From Pseudomonas sp. FP2196 (GTDB lineage Bacteria; Pseudomonadota; Gammaproteobacteria; Pseudomonadales; Pseudomonadaceae): DNA of 64,000 nt. Below are positions 1 through 8,609 of the stretch, piece by piece. The position numbers and the translations under genes are program-made. The first letter of the stretch is position 1. Every line of letters begins with the position of its first letter. The stretch spans positions 499,501 to 563,500 of the forward strand of contig NZ_CP117445.1 of NCBI RefSeq assembly GCF_030687715.1. Direction: 5' to 3'. Below the pieces are notes generated by a model. It saw only the letters and a program-made list of their open reading frames with translations. It was not told where the DNA came from and made no database searches.

Positions 1-17
1 GTGAGAGTGGACGCAGT

Positions 18-1760
18 TTAGAGGAAGAGCCCGGGGCCCGGGCGACTTCCTTCGGGGAATCTGACGCCCACTTTGCCAATCTTGTTCCCGTCCATGACCG
101 CGACGGTCCAGTGGGTGTTGTTCCACTCCACCTGGTCACCGACGATAGGAGCACCCCCGACTTTCTGGGCAATGAAGGCGCCAAGAGTCATGTCCGGATC
201 GATGCCCTCGGCGTGCAGGCCGTAAAGTGCTGCAACAGCTTTAAGCTGGGCGTCTCCTTCGAGCACGAAGTCACCGAAGAAGCGCAGATCGAGGCCGCGT
301 TGCGGCGCCTGGCTGAACAGTTTTCCGAGGGCTGGCAAGTTGTGTTCGTGGCCGATAACACACAGCAAATCATCGACTTCCAGCACCGTACTACCCGACG
401 GATGGAGCAGTTGCTGGCCACGAAACAGGGCGGCAATACGTGTTCCCTCAGGCATTTTCAGTTCACGCAGGGGCGAACCGATGCACCATTTCTCGGCGCC
501 GAGCTTATAAACGAACAGTTCCCACTCGCTGGTGACGTGTACTTCCAGTGCCGATCGGGAAATCGGTGCGGGCTCGGGCGGTACCGTCACCTTCAGCAGT
601 TTGGCCACCCACGGCAGGCTTGTGCCCTGCAACAGCAGCGACACCAGCACGATAAAGAATGCGAGGTTGAAGTACAGCTGCGCATTCGGCAGCCCGGCCA
701 TGAGGGGGAACACCGCGAGAATGATCGGTACCGCGCCGCGCAAGCCCACCCAGGAAATAAAGGCCTTTTCGCGGCCATGGAACGCCTTGAACGGCAGCAG
801 GCCCACCACCACCGACAGCGGCCGCGCGAACAGAATCATCCACAGCGCCAGACCGAGGGCGGGCACGGCAATTGGCAGCAAATCATGCGGGGTAACCAGC
901 AAGCCCAGCACGAGGAACATGCCGATCTGCGCCAGCCACGCCATGCCGTCGAGCATATGCAGAATGCCGTGGCGACTGCGCACCGGGCGGTTACCGATTA
1001 CCAGGCCACACAGGTAAACCGCGAGGAAACCACTGCCATGCAAGGCGTTGGTCAGGGCGAATACCACCAGACCGCCGGCGATCATCAGAATCGGATACAG
1101 GCCAGCGGCGAGGTTGATCCGGTTGACCAGTTGCAGCATCAGCCAGCCGCCGCCCAGGCCGATCACGCCTCCGATTCCGAACTCGCGGATCAGGTGCGTC
1201 AGCAGGCTCCAGTGCAAACCGGTCTGGCCGCTGGCGAGCATATCGATCAGGGTCACGGTGAGAAACACCGCCATCGGATCGTTGCTGCCGGATTCGATTT
1301 CCAGGGTGGCGGTCACCCTTTCGTTCAGACCTTTGCCGCCGAGCAGCGAAAACACCGCCGCAGCGTCGGTCGAGCCTACGATGGCGCCGATCAGCAGGCC
1401 TTGAATCATGTTCAAATCGAACAGCCACGCAGCCGCCATGCCGGTCAGCCCCGTGGTGATCAACACCCCGACCGTGGCCAGCGACAGCGCCGGCCATAAG
1501 GCCACGCGAAAACTTGAAACCCGCGTGCGCAAGCCGCCGTCGAGGAGGATCACTGCCAGTGCGAGGTTGCCGACCAGATAGGCCGTGGGGTAGTTATCGA
1601 AAATGATGCCGCCGCCATCGACCCCGGCCGCCATGCCGACCGCGAGAATGATGACCAGAATCGGAATGCCGAGACGGGAAGAAAGAGAGCTGACAAGAAT
1701 GCTTGCGCCTACCAGCAACGCGCCGATCAAGAACAGGCTGTTGATGGTCGTCGCATTCAA
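18..1760 (-). CDS. nhaP2: K+/H+ antiporter NhaP2 (CvrA), CPA1 family
   Basis: 580-residue inner-membrane cation/proton antiporter that exports K+ (and possibly Na+) in exchange for protons. About the first 390 residues are a run of hydrophobic segments of the Na_H_Exchanger type, with the family's acidic membrane motifs at T131-D132 and the SGSNDP segment around N160-D161. The remaining 190 soluble residues look like a TrkA-C (RCK_C) domain followed by a CorC/HlyC-type domain, which is the NhaP2/CvrA architecture rather than simple NhaP. The ATG at 1760 is directly followed by a membrane segment. It occupies the PA5021 position relative to the downstream acyl-CoA dehydrogenase and rlmJ. Ion preference cannot be read from the sequence. 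Confidence 0.93.
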   Translation of the reverse strand: MNATTINSLFLIGALLVGASILVSSLSSRLGIPILVIILAVGMAAGVDGGGIIFDNYPTAYLVGNLALAVILLDGGLRTRVSSFRVALWPALSLATVGVLITTGLTGMAAAWLFDLNMIQGLLIGAIVGSTDAAAVFSLLGGKGLNERVTATLEIESGSNDPMAVFLTVTLIDMLASGQTGLHWSLLTHLIREFGIGGVIGLGGGWLMLQLVNRINLAAGLYPILMIAGGLVVFALTNALHGSGFLAVYLCGLVIGNRPVRSRHGILHMLDGMAWLAQIGMFLVLGLLVTPHDLLPIAVPALGLALWMILFARPLSVVVGLLPFKAFHGREKAFISWVGLRGAVPIILAVFPLMAGLPNAQLYFNLAFFIVLVSLLLQGTSLPWVAKLLKVTVPPEPAPISRSALEVHVTSEWELFVYKLGAEKWCIGSPLRELKMPEGTRIAALFRGQQLLHPSGSTVLEVDDLLCVIGHEHNLPALGKLFSQAPQRGLDLRFFGDFVLEGDAQLKAVAALYGLHAEGIDPDMTLGAFIAQKVGGAPIVGDQVEWNNTHWTVAVMDGNKIGKVGVRFPEGSRPGPGLFL

Positions 1761-1870
1761 AGGCAGTACTCCAGAAGCGTAAAGACGGGCACAAACTGAC
1801 CATGCAGTCTGCGTGCCAGCGATTCTAACCTGTTGAAATGTGGTGCTGTCAAAAAGGTTTTTGGCAGATC

Positions 1871-1949
1871 AAAAGATCGCAGCCTGCGGCAGCTCCTACA
1901 GGGTGTACATGAGTCCCGTGCAGGAGCTGCCGCAGGCTGCGATCTTTTT
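1871..1949. repeat. REPIN: inverted pair of GATCGCAGCCTGCGGCAG-type REP elements
   Basis: Two long near-perfect inverted arms (1871-1897 and 1922-1949, core GATCGCAGCCTGCGGCAG and its complement) are separated by a short variable loop. The same family recurs at 18238, 19757 and 23547 in this window. It lies between the 5' end of nhaP2 and the 3' end of the next chemoreceptor, so it may also act as a transcription barrier. Confidence 0.9.
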
Positions 1950-1960
1950 GCTTTTAAAGG

Positions 1961-3586
1961 TTAAAGGCTGAACCGCCCAACCATATTGTTCAGATCCAGC
2001 GCCAGACGCGACAGTTCGTTGCTCGCCGCACTGGTCTGATTCGCCCCGGTCGCCGATTGCACCGACAGATCACGGATGTTTACCAGATTGCGATCCACTT
2101 CCCGCGCCACTTGCGCCTGTTCTTCGGCGGCGCTGGCGATCACCAGGTTGCGCTCGTTGATCTCGACGATGGCGGTGTTGATGGTGTCCAGCGACATCCC
2201 TGCACCACGGGCAATGTTCAGGGTCGACTCGGCGCGCTCGGTGCTGTTACGCATCGAATCCACAGCGTGTTCGGTGCCGCTTTGAATGCTGCCGATCATC
2301 CGCTCGATTTCGCTGGTCGACTGCTGTGTACGGTGCGCCAGGGCACGAACTTCATCAGCCACCACCGCAAAACCACGACCGGCTTCACCGGCACGCGCCG
2401 CTTCAATCGCTGCGTTCAGTGCCAGCAGGTTGGTCTGGTCGGCCAGGCCGCGGATCACGTCCAGTACCTTGCCGATGTCGCGGGATTCGTTGGCCAGATC
2501 GCCAATAAGAGTCGCTGTGCTCTGCACGTCGGCGCTCATGCGTTCGATGGCGCTGACGGTTTCCTGCACCAGATCACGGCCGTCACCGGCAGAGGTGGTG
2601 GCGTTCTTCGAGGCTTCCGAGGTGCTGACCGCGTTGCGCGCAACTTCTTCCACGGCGCTGGTCATCTCGTTGACGGCGGTAGCGGCTTGTTCGATTTCGT
2701 TGTTCTGCTGAGTCAGGCCGCGAGCGCTTTCATCGGTGACACTGTTCAGCTCTTCAGCGGCCGAGGCCAACTGCGTAGCCGAACCGGAAATTCGCTGCAG
2801 GGTGTCGCGCAGCTTCGCTTGCATCTTGGCCATGGCTGCCAACAGACGCCCGGCTTCATCGGAGCCGTCAACATGGATTGGCTGGGTCAGGTTGCCTTCG
2901 GCGATGGTTTCCGCTGCCTCCAGTGCCTTGGCAATCGGCTTGGTGATGCTGGCCGTCAGCAGCCAGGCGAACAGCAGGGTCAGACCGCTGGCAATGATCA
3001 GCAGCGTGATCACCAGGTTGAATGACAGGGAATACTGGTCAGCCGCACCTTTGTCTGTTTCGGCAATTTGCTGCGTGTTGATCTCCAGCAAACGCGCCAA
3101 CGCCGTATTCACTGCTTCCGAGTTGCTCAACAAGTCCGAGTTGAGCATCTGCCGCAGTTCATCGATCTGATTGTTGCGCGACAGGGTTTTCATCCGGTCT
3201 TCGAGTTGACGGTACTGGGCCAGCAACTGCACGTACTGATCGTAAGCCGCGCGCTCTTGCGGGCCGTCGATCAACGGTTCGTAAGCGCGCTGGGCGTCAG
3301 CAATCTGCTTGTTGCGCAACTCGAAGAGTTCAAAGGTTTTCTGCTGCACGTCCGGTTCACGGTTGATCAGCAACCGATACGACAACACCCGCAGGCGCAG
3401 GGTCAGTTGGGTGAAATCGTCGAGGGCCTTGATGGAAGGCACGCTGGCGGAGGCGATATCTTCGCCCGCTGCGCGGATTTTGCTCATCTGGTTCAAGGCG
3501 AACACGCCGAGAATCAGCATCAGGCCGCCGATCAGGGCAAAACCGGTGAACGCCCGGGGGGCGATATTCATATTGCGAAGGGACAT
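1961..3586 (-). CDS. Methyl-accepting chemotaxis protein, 4-helix-bundle sensor type
   Basis: 541-residue transmembrane chemoreceptor. TM1 is near residues 11-30. A helical periplasmic domain without Cache features spans about 31-187 and resembles 4HB_MCP. TM2 is near 190-212. A HAMP domain and a cytoplasmic signalling domain follow, with the hallmark hairpin tip ([19 protein letters not shown]). It signals to CheA/CheW, and the ligand is unknown. The reading frame is open 35 codons further upstream, but I chose the ATG at 3586 because a sigma-28 promoter lies at 3642-3668, inside that extension, and the protein then begins with a normal short cytoplasmic tail. There is no C-terminal NWETF-like CheR/CheB-docking pentapeptide. 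Confidence 0.92.
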   Translation of the reverse strand: MSLRNMNIAPRAFTGFALIGGLMLILGVFALNQMSKIRAAGEDIASASVPSIKALDDFTQLTLRLRVLSYRLLINREPDVQQKTFELFELRNKQIADAQRAYEPLIDGPQERAAYDQYVQLLAQYRQLEDRMKTLSRNNQIDELRQMLNSDLLSNSEAVNTALARLLEINTQQIAETDKGAADQYSLSFNLVITLLIIASGLTLLFAWLLTASITKPIAKALEAAETIAEGNLTQPIHVDGSDEAGRLLAAMAKMQAKLRDTLQRISGSATQLASAAEELNSVTDESARGLTQQNNEIEQAATAVNEMTSAVEEVARNAVSTSEASKNATTSAGDGRDLVQETVSAIERMSADVQSTATLIGDLANESRDIGKVLDVIRGLADQTNLLALNAAIEAARAGEAGRGFAVVADEVRALAHRTQQSTSEIERMIGSIQSGTEHAVDSMRNSTERAESTLNIARGAGMSLDTINTAIVEINERNLVIASAAEEQAQVAREVDRNLVNIRDLSVQSATGANQTSAASNELSRLALDLNNMVGRFSL

Positions 3587-3641
3587 GTGCGGATACCGAG
3601 GAGGGCCGCATCCGTGCGGGCTGAGACTGCTGTTGAGTGAC

Positions 3642-3668
3642 TTATCGGTCGGGCGAATGAACTCTTTA
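3642..3668 (-). promoter_or_regulatory. Sigma-28 (FliA) promoter for the chemoreceptor gene
   Basis: Read on the minus strand, TAAA (3668-3665), exactly 15 spacer bases, then ACCGATAA (3649-3642). This matches the flagellar sigma-28 consensus TAAA-N15-GCCGATAA with one mismatch. It sits about 50 bases upstream of the chosen ATG at 3586, which ties this receptor to the motility regulon. Confidence 0.85.
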
Positions 3669-3862
3669 GTCCATGTGCGTATTTGTCGCATCCAGCCTTG
3701 AGCGACGAAGTGCAGGAACCAGATCGGCAGATGACAGTCTTTTAAACTCGCGAGAACGTTCGCCCGCCAGGAAAATCAAGGCCTTGCGCCGGTTTAACCC
3801 TGGCATCCGTGGTGACTTTTCTTTATCGTACGCGCCCTTTGAAAAACGCTTGGAAGATCAAA

Positions 3863-4093
3863 ATGTTGGAAGCATCCCTCAGCCAATTGGAACAGCTCGT
3901 CAGCGACCTGGTGCAACAGAACCAGAGCCTTGCGCAAACCAACCAGACCCTGGCTACGGAACTGGCCCAGGCCAAGGATGAAAACGAAAGCCTGCAATTG
4001 AACCTGATGGAACAGGAAGAAAAGCACGGCGCTACTGCCGCGCGCATTCAAGCCCTGGTTGATCGCGTCAACGCAGGTCCTGTCAGCGCATGA
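3863..4093 (+). CDS. Small coiled-coil protein, ZapB/TIGR02449-like
   Basis: 76-residue, strongly charged protein that is almost entirely heptad-like (repeated Leu/Gln/Glu/Asn, for example LEQLVSDLVQQNQSL), so a single long coiled coil is expected. Its end (ARIQALVDRVNAG) resembles the tail of the small TIGR02449 proteins that precede zapA in pseudomonads. The longer frame opens at 3809, but the ATG at 3863 has GGAAG nine bases upstream and begins with typical sequence. The stop overlaps the next start (ATGA at 4090-4093), so it is translationally coupled to the ZapA-like gene and is probably its partner. Function is inferred from that context only. Confidence 0.75.
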   Translation: MLEASLSQLEQLVSDLVQQNQSLAQTNQTLATELAQAKDENESLQLNLMEQEEKHGATAARIQALVDRVNAGPVSA

Positions 4094-4392
4094 ACCACCA
4101 CACAGCAGGGGTAAAAGTCGTCTCCATTCTCGGGGAGGACTATTCGATCAAGGCACCGGCCGGGGAAGAACAGACCCTGCTGGACGCGGCAATGATGCTC
4201 AAGGCCGCGCTGGATGACACCAAACGCAAATACCCGACGCTGATCGGCGACCGCCTGTTGGTGCTGGCGGCGATGAATCTGTGCTCGCAGCAGATTGAAA
4301 TGAAGAAGCAGCACCAGGAAGAACTCGACCGTTACCAAGAGCAAGTCAGCGCCACGGTCGACACCATCGCCAAGACCATCAATCAGGGTTGA
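4090..4392 (+). CDS. ZapA-like cell-division protein
   Basis: 100-residue protein of the ZapA family, which bundles FtsZ protofilaments at midcell. The N-terminal half has the ZapA beta-hairpin region (VKVVSILGEDYSIKAP), then the conserved centre GDRLLVLAAMNL, then a C-terminal coiled coil. From memory, the PAO1 ZapA (PA5227) is clearly different in sequence and is followed by the 6S RNA gene and a 5-formyl-THF cyclo-ligase gene, none of which occurs here. This copy is therefore probably a paralogue rather than the housekeeping zapA. It overlaps the coiled-coil gene before it by four bases. Confidence 0.82.
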   Translation: MNHHTAGVKVVSILGEDYSIKAPAGEEQTLLDAAMMLKAALDDTKRKYPTLIGDRLLVLAAMNLCSQQIEMKKQHQEELDRYQEQVSATVDTIAKTINQG

Positions 4393-4431
4393 CGGGGTTG
4401 CGCACAACCAAAGAATAGATTGTCGATCTGG

Positions 4432-4441
4432 TTGTATACAA
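4432..4441. promoter_or_regulatory. Palindrome TTGTATACAA, possible operator
   Basis: A perfect 10-base palindrome located two bases before the -24 element of the predicted sigma-54 promoter at 4444-4458. Its form (TTGTATACAA) resembles sites of GntR-type regulators. The regulator is unknown. Confidence 0.4.
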
Positions 4442-4443
4442 TC

Positions 4444-4458
4444 GGCACGGCTGTTGCA
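4444..4458 (+). promoter_or_regulatory. Sigma-54 (RpoN) promoter for the second chemoreceptor
   Basis: GGCACGGCTGTTGCA carries the invariant GG (4444-4445) and GC (4456-4457) with 12-base periodicity. It matches TGGCACG-N4-TTGCA except for the first base. The expected start of transcription is about 4470, leaving a leader of roughly 22 bases before the ATG at 4492, with GGGGGTG as ribosome-binding site. Confidence 0.75.
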
Positions 4459-4491
4459 TTGCTTCCGCCACTTATTCTTTGGGGGTGCTCC

Positions 4492-6429
4492 ATGCAGTTG
4501 TGGCGACGCAGTATTCAATGGCAGCTGATTCTCAGCATGGGCACCGCCCTGCTGGTCAGCATCCTGATCGTGGTTGGCATTTATACCCTGGTGGTCAACC
4601 GCCTCGCCCAGAGCTATCTGGTCGAACAAGCGCTGCCGTCGAGCATCGAAGCGACGCGCAACGACATCGAACGGATCCTCGTCCAACCGCTGACCGCCGC
4701 GAAAGATATCGCCAGCAACTCCATGGTGCGCGACTGGTTGGCAGCGGGTGAAGACAGCAGCAAAACGGCGGCCTTCGCGCAGTATCTGGAAGGCATCCGC
4801 GCCGAACACAAAGCATTTACGGCTTTGATCATCGGCACCGAATCCAATCACTACATCACCGAAAAAGGCCTGGATCGCACCCTCAGTCGGGCCAAGCCGG
4901 CCGATGCCTGGTTCTATTCCTTCCTCGACAGCAACCAGCCGCGCACCCTCAATATCGACAACGATGGCGCCACTGGAGAGTTGGCGCTGTTCATCGATTT
5001 GAAGGTCGAGCAGGCCGGCAAAGTGGTCGGTGTCGCTGGACTGGGGCTGAGCATGAAAGAGCTGTCGGAGCTGATCCACAACTTCAGCTTTGGCGAGCGC
5101 GGCAAGGTCTATCTCGTGCGTTCCGACGGTTTGATTCAGGTGCATCCTGAGGCGCAGTTCAGTGGCAAACGCACCTTGAGCGAGCAGATTGGCGCCGATG
5201 CGGCGCAGTCGGTCATGGGTCAGAATAATGCCGTGAGCAGCAGCTTCCAGCGCGAAGGCGAAGACTTCCTCGCTTTCAGTCTGCCGTTGCGTGATCTGGG
5301 CTGGACCCTGGTGGCCGAAGTGCCGCAATCGCAGATCTACGCCGAAGCCCGCAAGGCGATGTGGATGAGTGGCGGCATCGGTCTGGCGGTGGCGCTGGTA
5401 TGCCTGGCGCTGGTGGTGTGGCTGGCTCAGGGGCTGGTGCGGCCGATTCGTCAGGTAACAGCGGCGCTGGTAGCAATCGGTAGCGGTGGGGGAGATTTGA
5501 CCCATCGGTTAGATTCCAGTCGCGCGGATGAACTGGGCGACTTGGCTCGGGGCTTCAATCGCTTCCTCGACAGCCAGCGCGGCATGATCGGCGAAGTGCT
5601 GACCACCAGCGAGCGTCTGCGCACGGCCGTTAGCCAAGTGGCGAAAGTGGTGGAAAACACCGCCGAGCGTTCCGGCCGCCAACAGGAAATGACTGACATG
5701 GTCGCCACAGCCGTCCACGAAATGGGCCTGACCGTGCAGGAAATCGCCCAGAACGCCGGCAACGCTGCGCTCGCGTCGCAAACCGCTCGGGATGAAGCGT
5801 TGCAGGCGCGGGAAGTGGTCGGCGGTTCGATTCGACATATAGAAAGCATGTCCGATGAGATCGGTGTGGCGGCCGGTGCTGTGGGTGAACTGGCCACTCA
5901 AGTGGCGTCCATTGATTCGGTGTTGGCGGTGATTCGCGGGGTTTCCGAGCAGACCAACCTGCTGGCGCTCAATGCCGCGATTGAAGCTGCGCGGGCCGGG
6001 GACATGGGCCGAGGGTTCGCTGTCGTTGCAGACGAGGTTCGCACCTTGGCGCGCAGAACCCAGGCGTCCACCGACGAGATTCAGCAGATGATCGGCAGCC
6101 TCAAGCAAGGCGCGGAAAATGCTGTGTCGTCGATGCGTACCGGTCAGGCGGCAACCGGCACCGGGGTGGAATCGAGCCAGCGCACCGGGGCATCGTTGAC
6201 GGCGATTACCGGGCAGGTCGAGCGCATCAGTGACATGAATCATCAGGTGGCGACGGCGACGGAAGAGCAGTCGGCCGTGACTGAAGAGATCAACCGTAAC
6301 GTGCAGGGGATTTCCGATCTGGCCCGGGCGACGGCGGGAGAGGTTCGGGCGTGTCGTGAGGATTGTCAGATGTTGCAGCGACTGGCGGATGATCTGGCAC
6401 GGCAGATGGGTGGGTTCAAGCTGTCCTGA
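4492..6429 (+). CDS. Methyl-accepting chemotaxis protein, dCache sensor type
   Basis: 645-residue chemoreceptor. TM1 lies at about 10-32. A periplasmic sensor of some 250 residues has dCache-like features (DAWFYSF, then NIDND, then a VAGLGLSM strand, then [10 protein letters not shown]). TM2 is followed by HAMP and a signalling domain whose tip reads [19 protein letters not shown]. Upstream in-frame codons to 4420 overlap the promoter, so the ATG at 4492 behind GGGGGTG was taken. It ends in GGFKLS without a CheR-docking pentapeptide. A sigma-54-type promoter and a palindrome directly upstream suggest nutrient-linked control. The ligand class (amino acid, amine, purine or other) cannot be decided by eye. 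Confidence 0.92.
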   Translation: MQLWRRSIQWQLILSMGTALLVSILIVVGIYTLVVNRLAQSYLVEQALPSSIEATRNDIERILVQPLTAAKDIASNSMVRDWLAAGEDSSKTAAFAQYLEGIRAEHKAFTALIIGTESNHYITEKGLDRTLSRAKPADAWFYSFLDSNQPRTLNIDNDGATGELALFIDLKVEQAGKVVGVAGLGLSMKELSELIHNFSFGERGKVYLVRSDGLIQVHPEAQFSGKRTLSEQIGADAAQSVMGQNNAVSSSFQREGEDFLAFSLPLRDLGWTLVAEVPQSQIYAEARKAMWMSGGIGLAVALVCLALVVWLAQGLVRPIRQVTAALVAIGSGGGDLTHRLDSSRADELGDLARGFNRFLDSQRGMIGEVLTTSERLRTAVSQVAKVVENTAERSGRQQEMTDMVATAVHEMGLTVQEIAQNAGNAALASQTARDEALQAREVVGGSIRHIESMSDEIGVAAGAVGELATQVASIDSVLAVIRGVSEQTNLLALNAAIEAARAGDMGRGFAVVADEVRTLARRTQASTDEIQQMIGSLKQGAENAVSSMRTGQAATGTGVESSQRTGASLTAITGQVERISDMNHQVATATEEQSAVTEEINRNVQGISDLARATAGEVRACREDCQMLQRLADDLARQMGGFKLS

Positions 6430-6454
6430 GATTTGCAGCGACTCCATTGACGCC

Positions 6455-6517
6455 ATCGCGAGCAGGCTCACTCCTACATTTGGTATGCGTACACCTGTAG
6501 GCGTGAGCCTGCTCGCA
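6455..6517. repeat. REPIN of the CGAGCAGGCTC type
   Basis: The inverted arms at 6455-6479 and 6496-6517 (core GCGAGCAGGCTCACTCCTAC, complement on the other arm) form a hairpin with a 16-base loop. It lies between the convergent ends of the chemoreceptor and the acyl-CoA dehydrogenase. Confidence 0.85.
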
Positions 6518-6548
6518 ATTGGATTTCAGCCGCTACACCAAATCCGGA

Positions 6549-8351
6549 TCAGAACCACGCATCCTGCATCGCCAGACACGTATCATCCCGCGCCTCCAGC
6601 AATGTCAGTTCATGGTGACAACCCGGCACTTCCCACGTCAGGAAATACCGCGCCGCCTGCAACTTGCCCTTATAGAAGTCAGCATCCGCCGTATTGCCCT
6701 TGGCCAACCCTTCTTCTGCACGAATCGCCTGCTCCAGCCAGCGCCAGCCAATCACCGTATGCCCGAACACTTTCAGGTACAGCGCCGAGTTCGCCAGGCT
6801 GCTGTTGACCTTGCCTTGCGCCAGATCGGTCAGCAAACCGAGGGTCACCACTTGTAGACGTGCGACCAGTTTCTCCAACGGCTCACGCAGCGCAGTTAAC
6901 GATTCGTACGCGGTAGCGCGCTCGGCCGTGTCGGCGATCAGGCGAACCAGTTGCTTCAATCCGGCGCCACCGTTCTGCGCCAGTTTGCGCCCGAGCAGGT
7001 CCAGCGACTGAATGCCGTGGGTGCCTTCGTGGATCGGGTTCAAACGGTTGTCGCGGTAATACTGCTCCACGGGATATTCGCGGGTGTAACCGTGGCCGCC
7101 GAGGATCTGGATCGCCAGTTCGTTGGCCTTCAGGCAAAACTCCGACGGCCAGGATTTGACGATTGGCGTCAGCAGATCCAGCAGTTCATGGGCCTGTTTG
7201 CGCTCGGTTTCGGTCTCAAGCGTGGTGGTGTCATCGAACAACCGCGCGGCGTACAGGCCGAGGTCAAACGCCCCTTCGACGTAGGATTTTTGCGTCAACA
7301 GCATGCGTCTGACATCGGCGTGCTGAATGATCGCTACCGGCGCGGTGGTCGGATCCTTGCTGTCCGGCACCCGGCCTTGCGGACGCTCGCGAGCGTACTC
7401 CAGCGAGTACAGGTAACCGGCATAACCGAGCATTACCGCGCCCATGCCGACGCCGATCCGTGCCTCGTTCATCATCTGGAACATGTAGCTCAGGCCGTGA
7501 TGCGGTTTGCCCACCAGATAACCGACACACTCACCGTTATCGCCGAAGTTCAGTGCAGTGGAGCTTGTGCCGCGCCAGCCCATCTTGTGAAACAACCCGG
7601 CCAGCAGCACGTCGTTACGCTGGCCGAGGCTGCCGTCATCGTTGACCAGAAACTTCGGCACGATGAACAGCGAAATACCTTTCACCCCCGGCGGGGCGTC
7701 CGGCAGCTTGGCCAGGACCATGTGCACGATGTTTTCCGACAGCGGATGATCGCCGCCGGAAATGAAGATCTTGTTGCCCTTGAGGCGATACGTGCCGTCG
7801 GACGCGGGTTCTGCGCGGGTGCGAATGTCCGACAGTGATGAGCCGGCGTGCGGCTCGGTGAGGGCCATGGTGCCGAAGAAGCGCCCATCGATCATCGGTT
7901 GCAGGAAGCGCTGTTTTTGCTCTTCGGTGCCGAAGCTTTCGATCAGGTTCGCCGCGCCCATGGTCAGAAACGGGTACGACGTCGAAGCCGCGTTGGCCGA
8001 CTGGAAATGCGCGAAGCAGGCTTGTGACAACAGTGTAGGAAGCTGCATGCCGCCGGCGTCGAAACTTCGCGCGGCATTGAGGAATCCGGCTTCGAGGAAG
8101 GCATCCACCGCCGGTTTCACCTCGGGAATCAGAATCGCCTTGCCGTCCTCGTAGCGCGGCTCGTTTTCGTCACCCTTGCGGTTGTGCGGCGCGAAGTATT
8201 TCTCGGCGATGCTGCGCGCCGTGCCTATGGCGGCGTCGAAAGTCTCGCGGTTGTGCTCGGCAAAGCGCTCACGCCGGGTCAGGCCCTCGGCATCGAGGAC
8301 TTCATACAGCTCGAAAGCCAGATTGCGGGAACTGAGCAGCGTCTCGGACAT
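6549..8351 (-). CDS. Acyl-CoA dehydrogenase, long form with extra C-terminal domain
   Basis: 600-residue FAD-dependent acyl-CoA dehydrogenase catalysing alpha,beta-dehydrogenation of an acyl-CoA. It is about 200 residues longer than classical members, matching the group with an added N-terminal helix and the C-terminal domain seen in DmdC-like enzymes. The flavin-binding loop TEPHAGSSLSD and the helical core GGHGYTREYPVEQ are visible. The expected catalytic glutamate lies in HEGTHGIQ near residue 440. It corresponds in position to PAO1 PA5020. The substrate is unknown. The neighbouring genes are not fatty-acid genes and give no clue. Confidence 0.9.
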   Translation of the reverse strand: MSETLLSSRNLAFELYEVLDAEGLTRRERFAEHNRETFDAAIGTARSIAEKYFAPHNRKGDENEPRYEDGKAILIPEVKPAVDAFLEAGFLNAARSFDAGGMQLPTLLSQACFAHFQSANAASTSYPFLTMGAANLIESFGTEEQKQRFLQPMIDGRFFGTMALTEPHAGSSLSDIRTRAEPASDGTYRLKGNKIFISGGDHPLSENIVHMVLAKLPDAPPGVKGISLFIVPKFLVNDDGSLGQRNDVLLAGLFHKMGWRGTSSTALNFGDNGECVGYLVGKPHHGLSYMFQMMNEARIGVGMGAVMLGYAGYLYSLEYARERPQGRVPDSKDPTTAPVAIIQHADVRRMLLTQKSYVEGAFDLGLYAARLFDDTTTLETETERKQAHELLDLLTPIVKSWPSEFCLKANELAIQILGGHGYTREYPVEQYYRDNRLNPIHEGTHGIQSLDLLGRKLAQNGGAGLKQLVRLIADTAERATAYESLTALREPLEKLVARLQVVTLGLLTDLAQGKVNSSLANSALYLKVFGHTVIGWRWLEQAIRAEEGLAKGNTADADFYKGKLQAARYFLTWEVPGCHHELTLLEARDDTCLAMQDAWF

Positions 8352-8471
8352 GGCGGCCTACCTGAAATTGGGGGTGGGCCGAGTCTAGGCGTGCGGATAA
8401 AGGCTGAACAGGATGATTGATAAGCGTGATGTTGGAGCCGCGCGCCGACTTAACAAACACCCCATAACAAC

Positions 8472-8561
8472 TGTGGGAGCGAGCCTGCTCGCGAAAGCGG
8501 TAAGTCAGGCAACATTGATGTCGACTGACACTCCGTCTTCGCGAGCAGGCTCGCTCCCACA
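8472..8561. repeat. REPIN of the TGTGGGAGCGAGCCTGCTCG type
   Basis: Perfect inverted arms of about 24 bases at 8472-8495 and 8538-8561, each starting TGTGGGAGCGAGCCTG, around a 42-base centre. This is the common Pseudomonas REP doublet, located between putA's 3' end and the acyl-CoA dehydrogenase promoter region. Confidence 0.92.
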
Positions 8562-8573
8562 TGGTATTGCGTA

Positions 8574-8598
8574 CCGGGCGGCCATTGCGGCGGCCCGG
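8574..8598 (-). terminator. GC-rich hairpin downstream of putA
   Basis: CCGGGC (8574-8579) pairs with GCCCGG (8593-8598) around a GC-rich loop, 12 bases beyond the putA stop. There is no T-run on the putA strand, so it may protect the mRNA 3' end rather than terminate by itself. Confidence 0.35.
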
Positions 8599-8609
8599 TT
8601 TATCGGGTG

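Noticed and set aside
4393..4491. 6S RNA (ssrS) expected after zapA
   Set aside because: Only 99 bases separate the ZapA-like gene from the chemoreceptor, they are taken up by the sigma-54 promoter and palindrome, and no 6S-like long hairpin is present.
4048..5505. 485-codon minus-strand frame over the ZapA-like gene and chemoreceptor
   Set aside because: It would overlap two well-supported genes completely. Its translation is low-complexity and has no domain.
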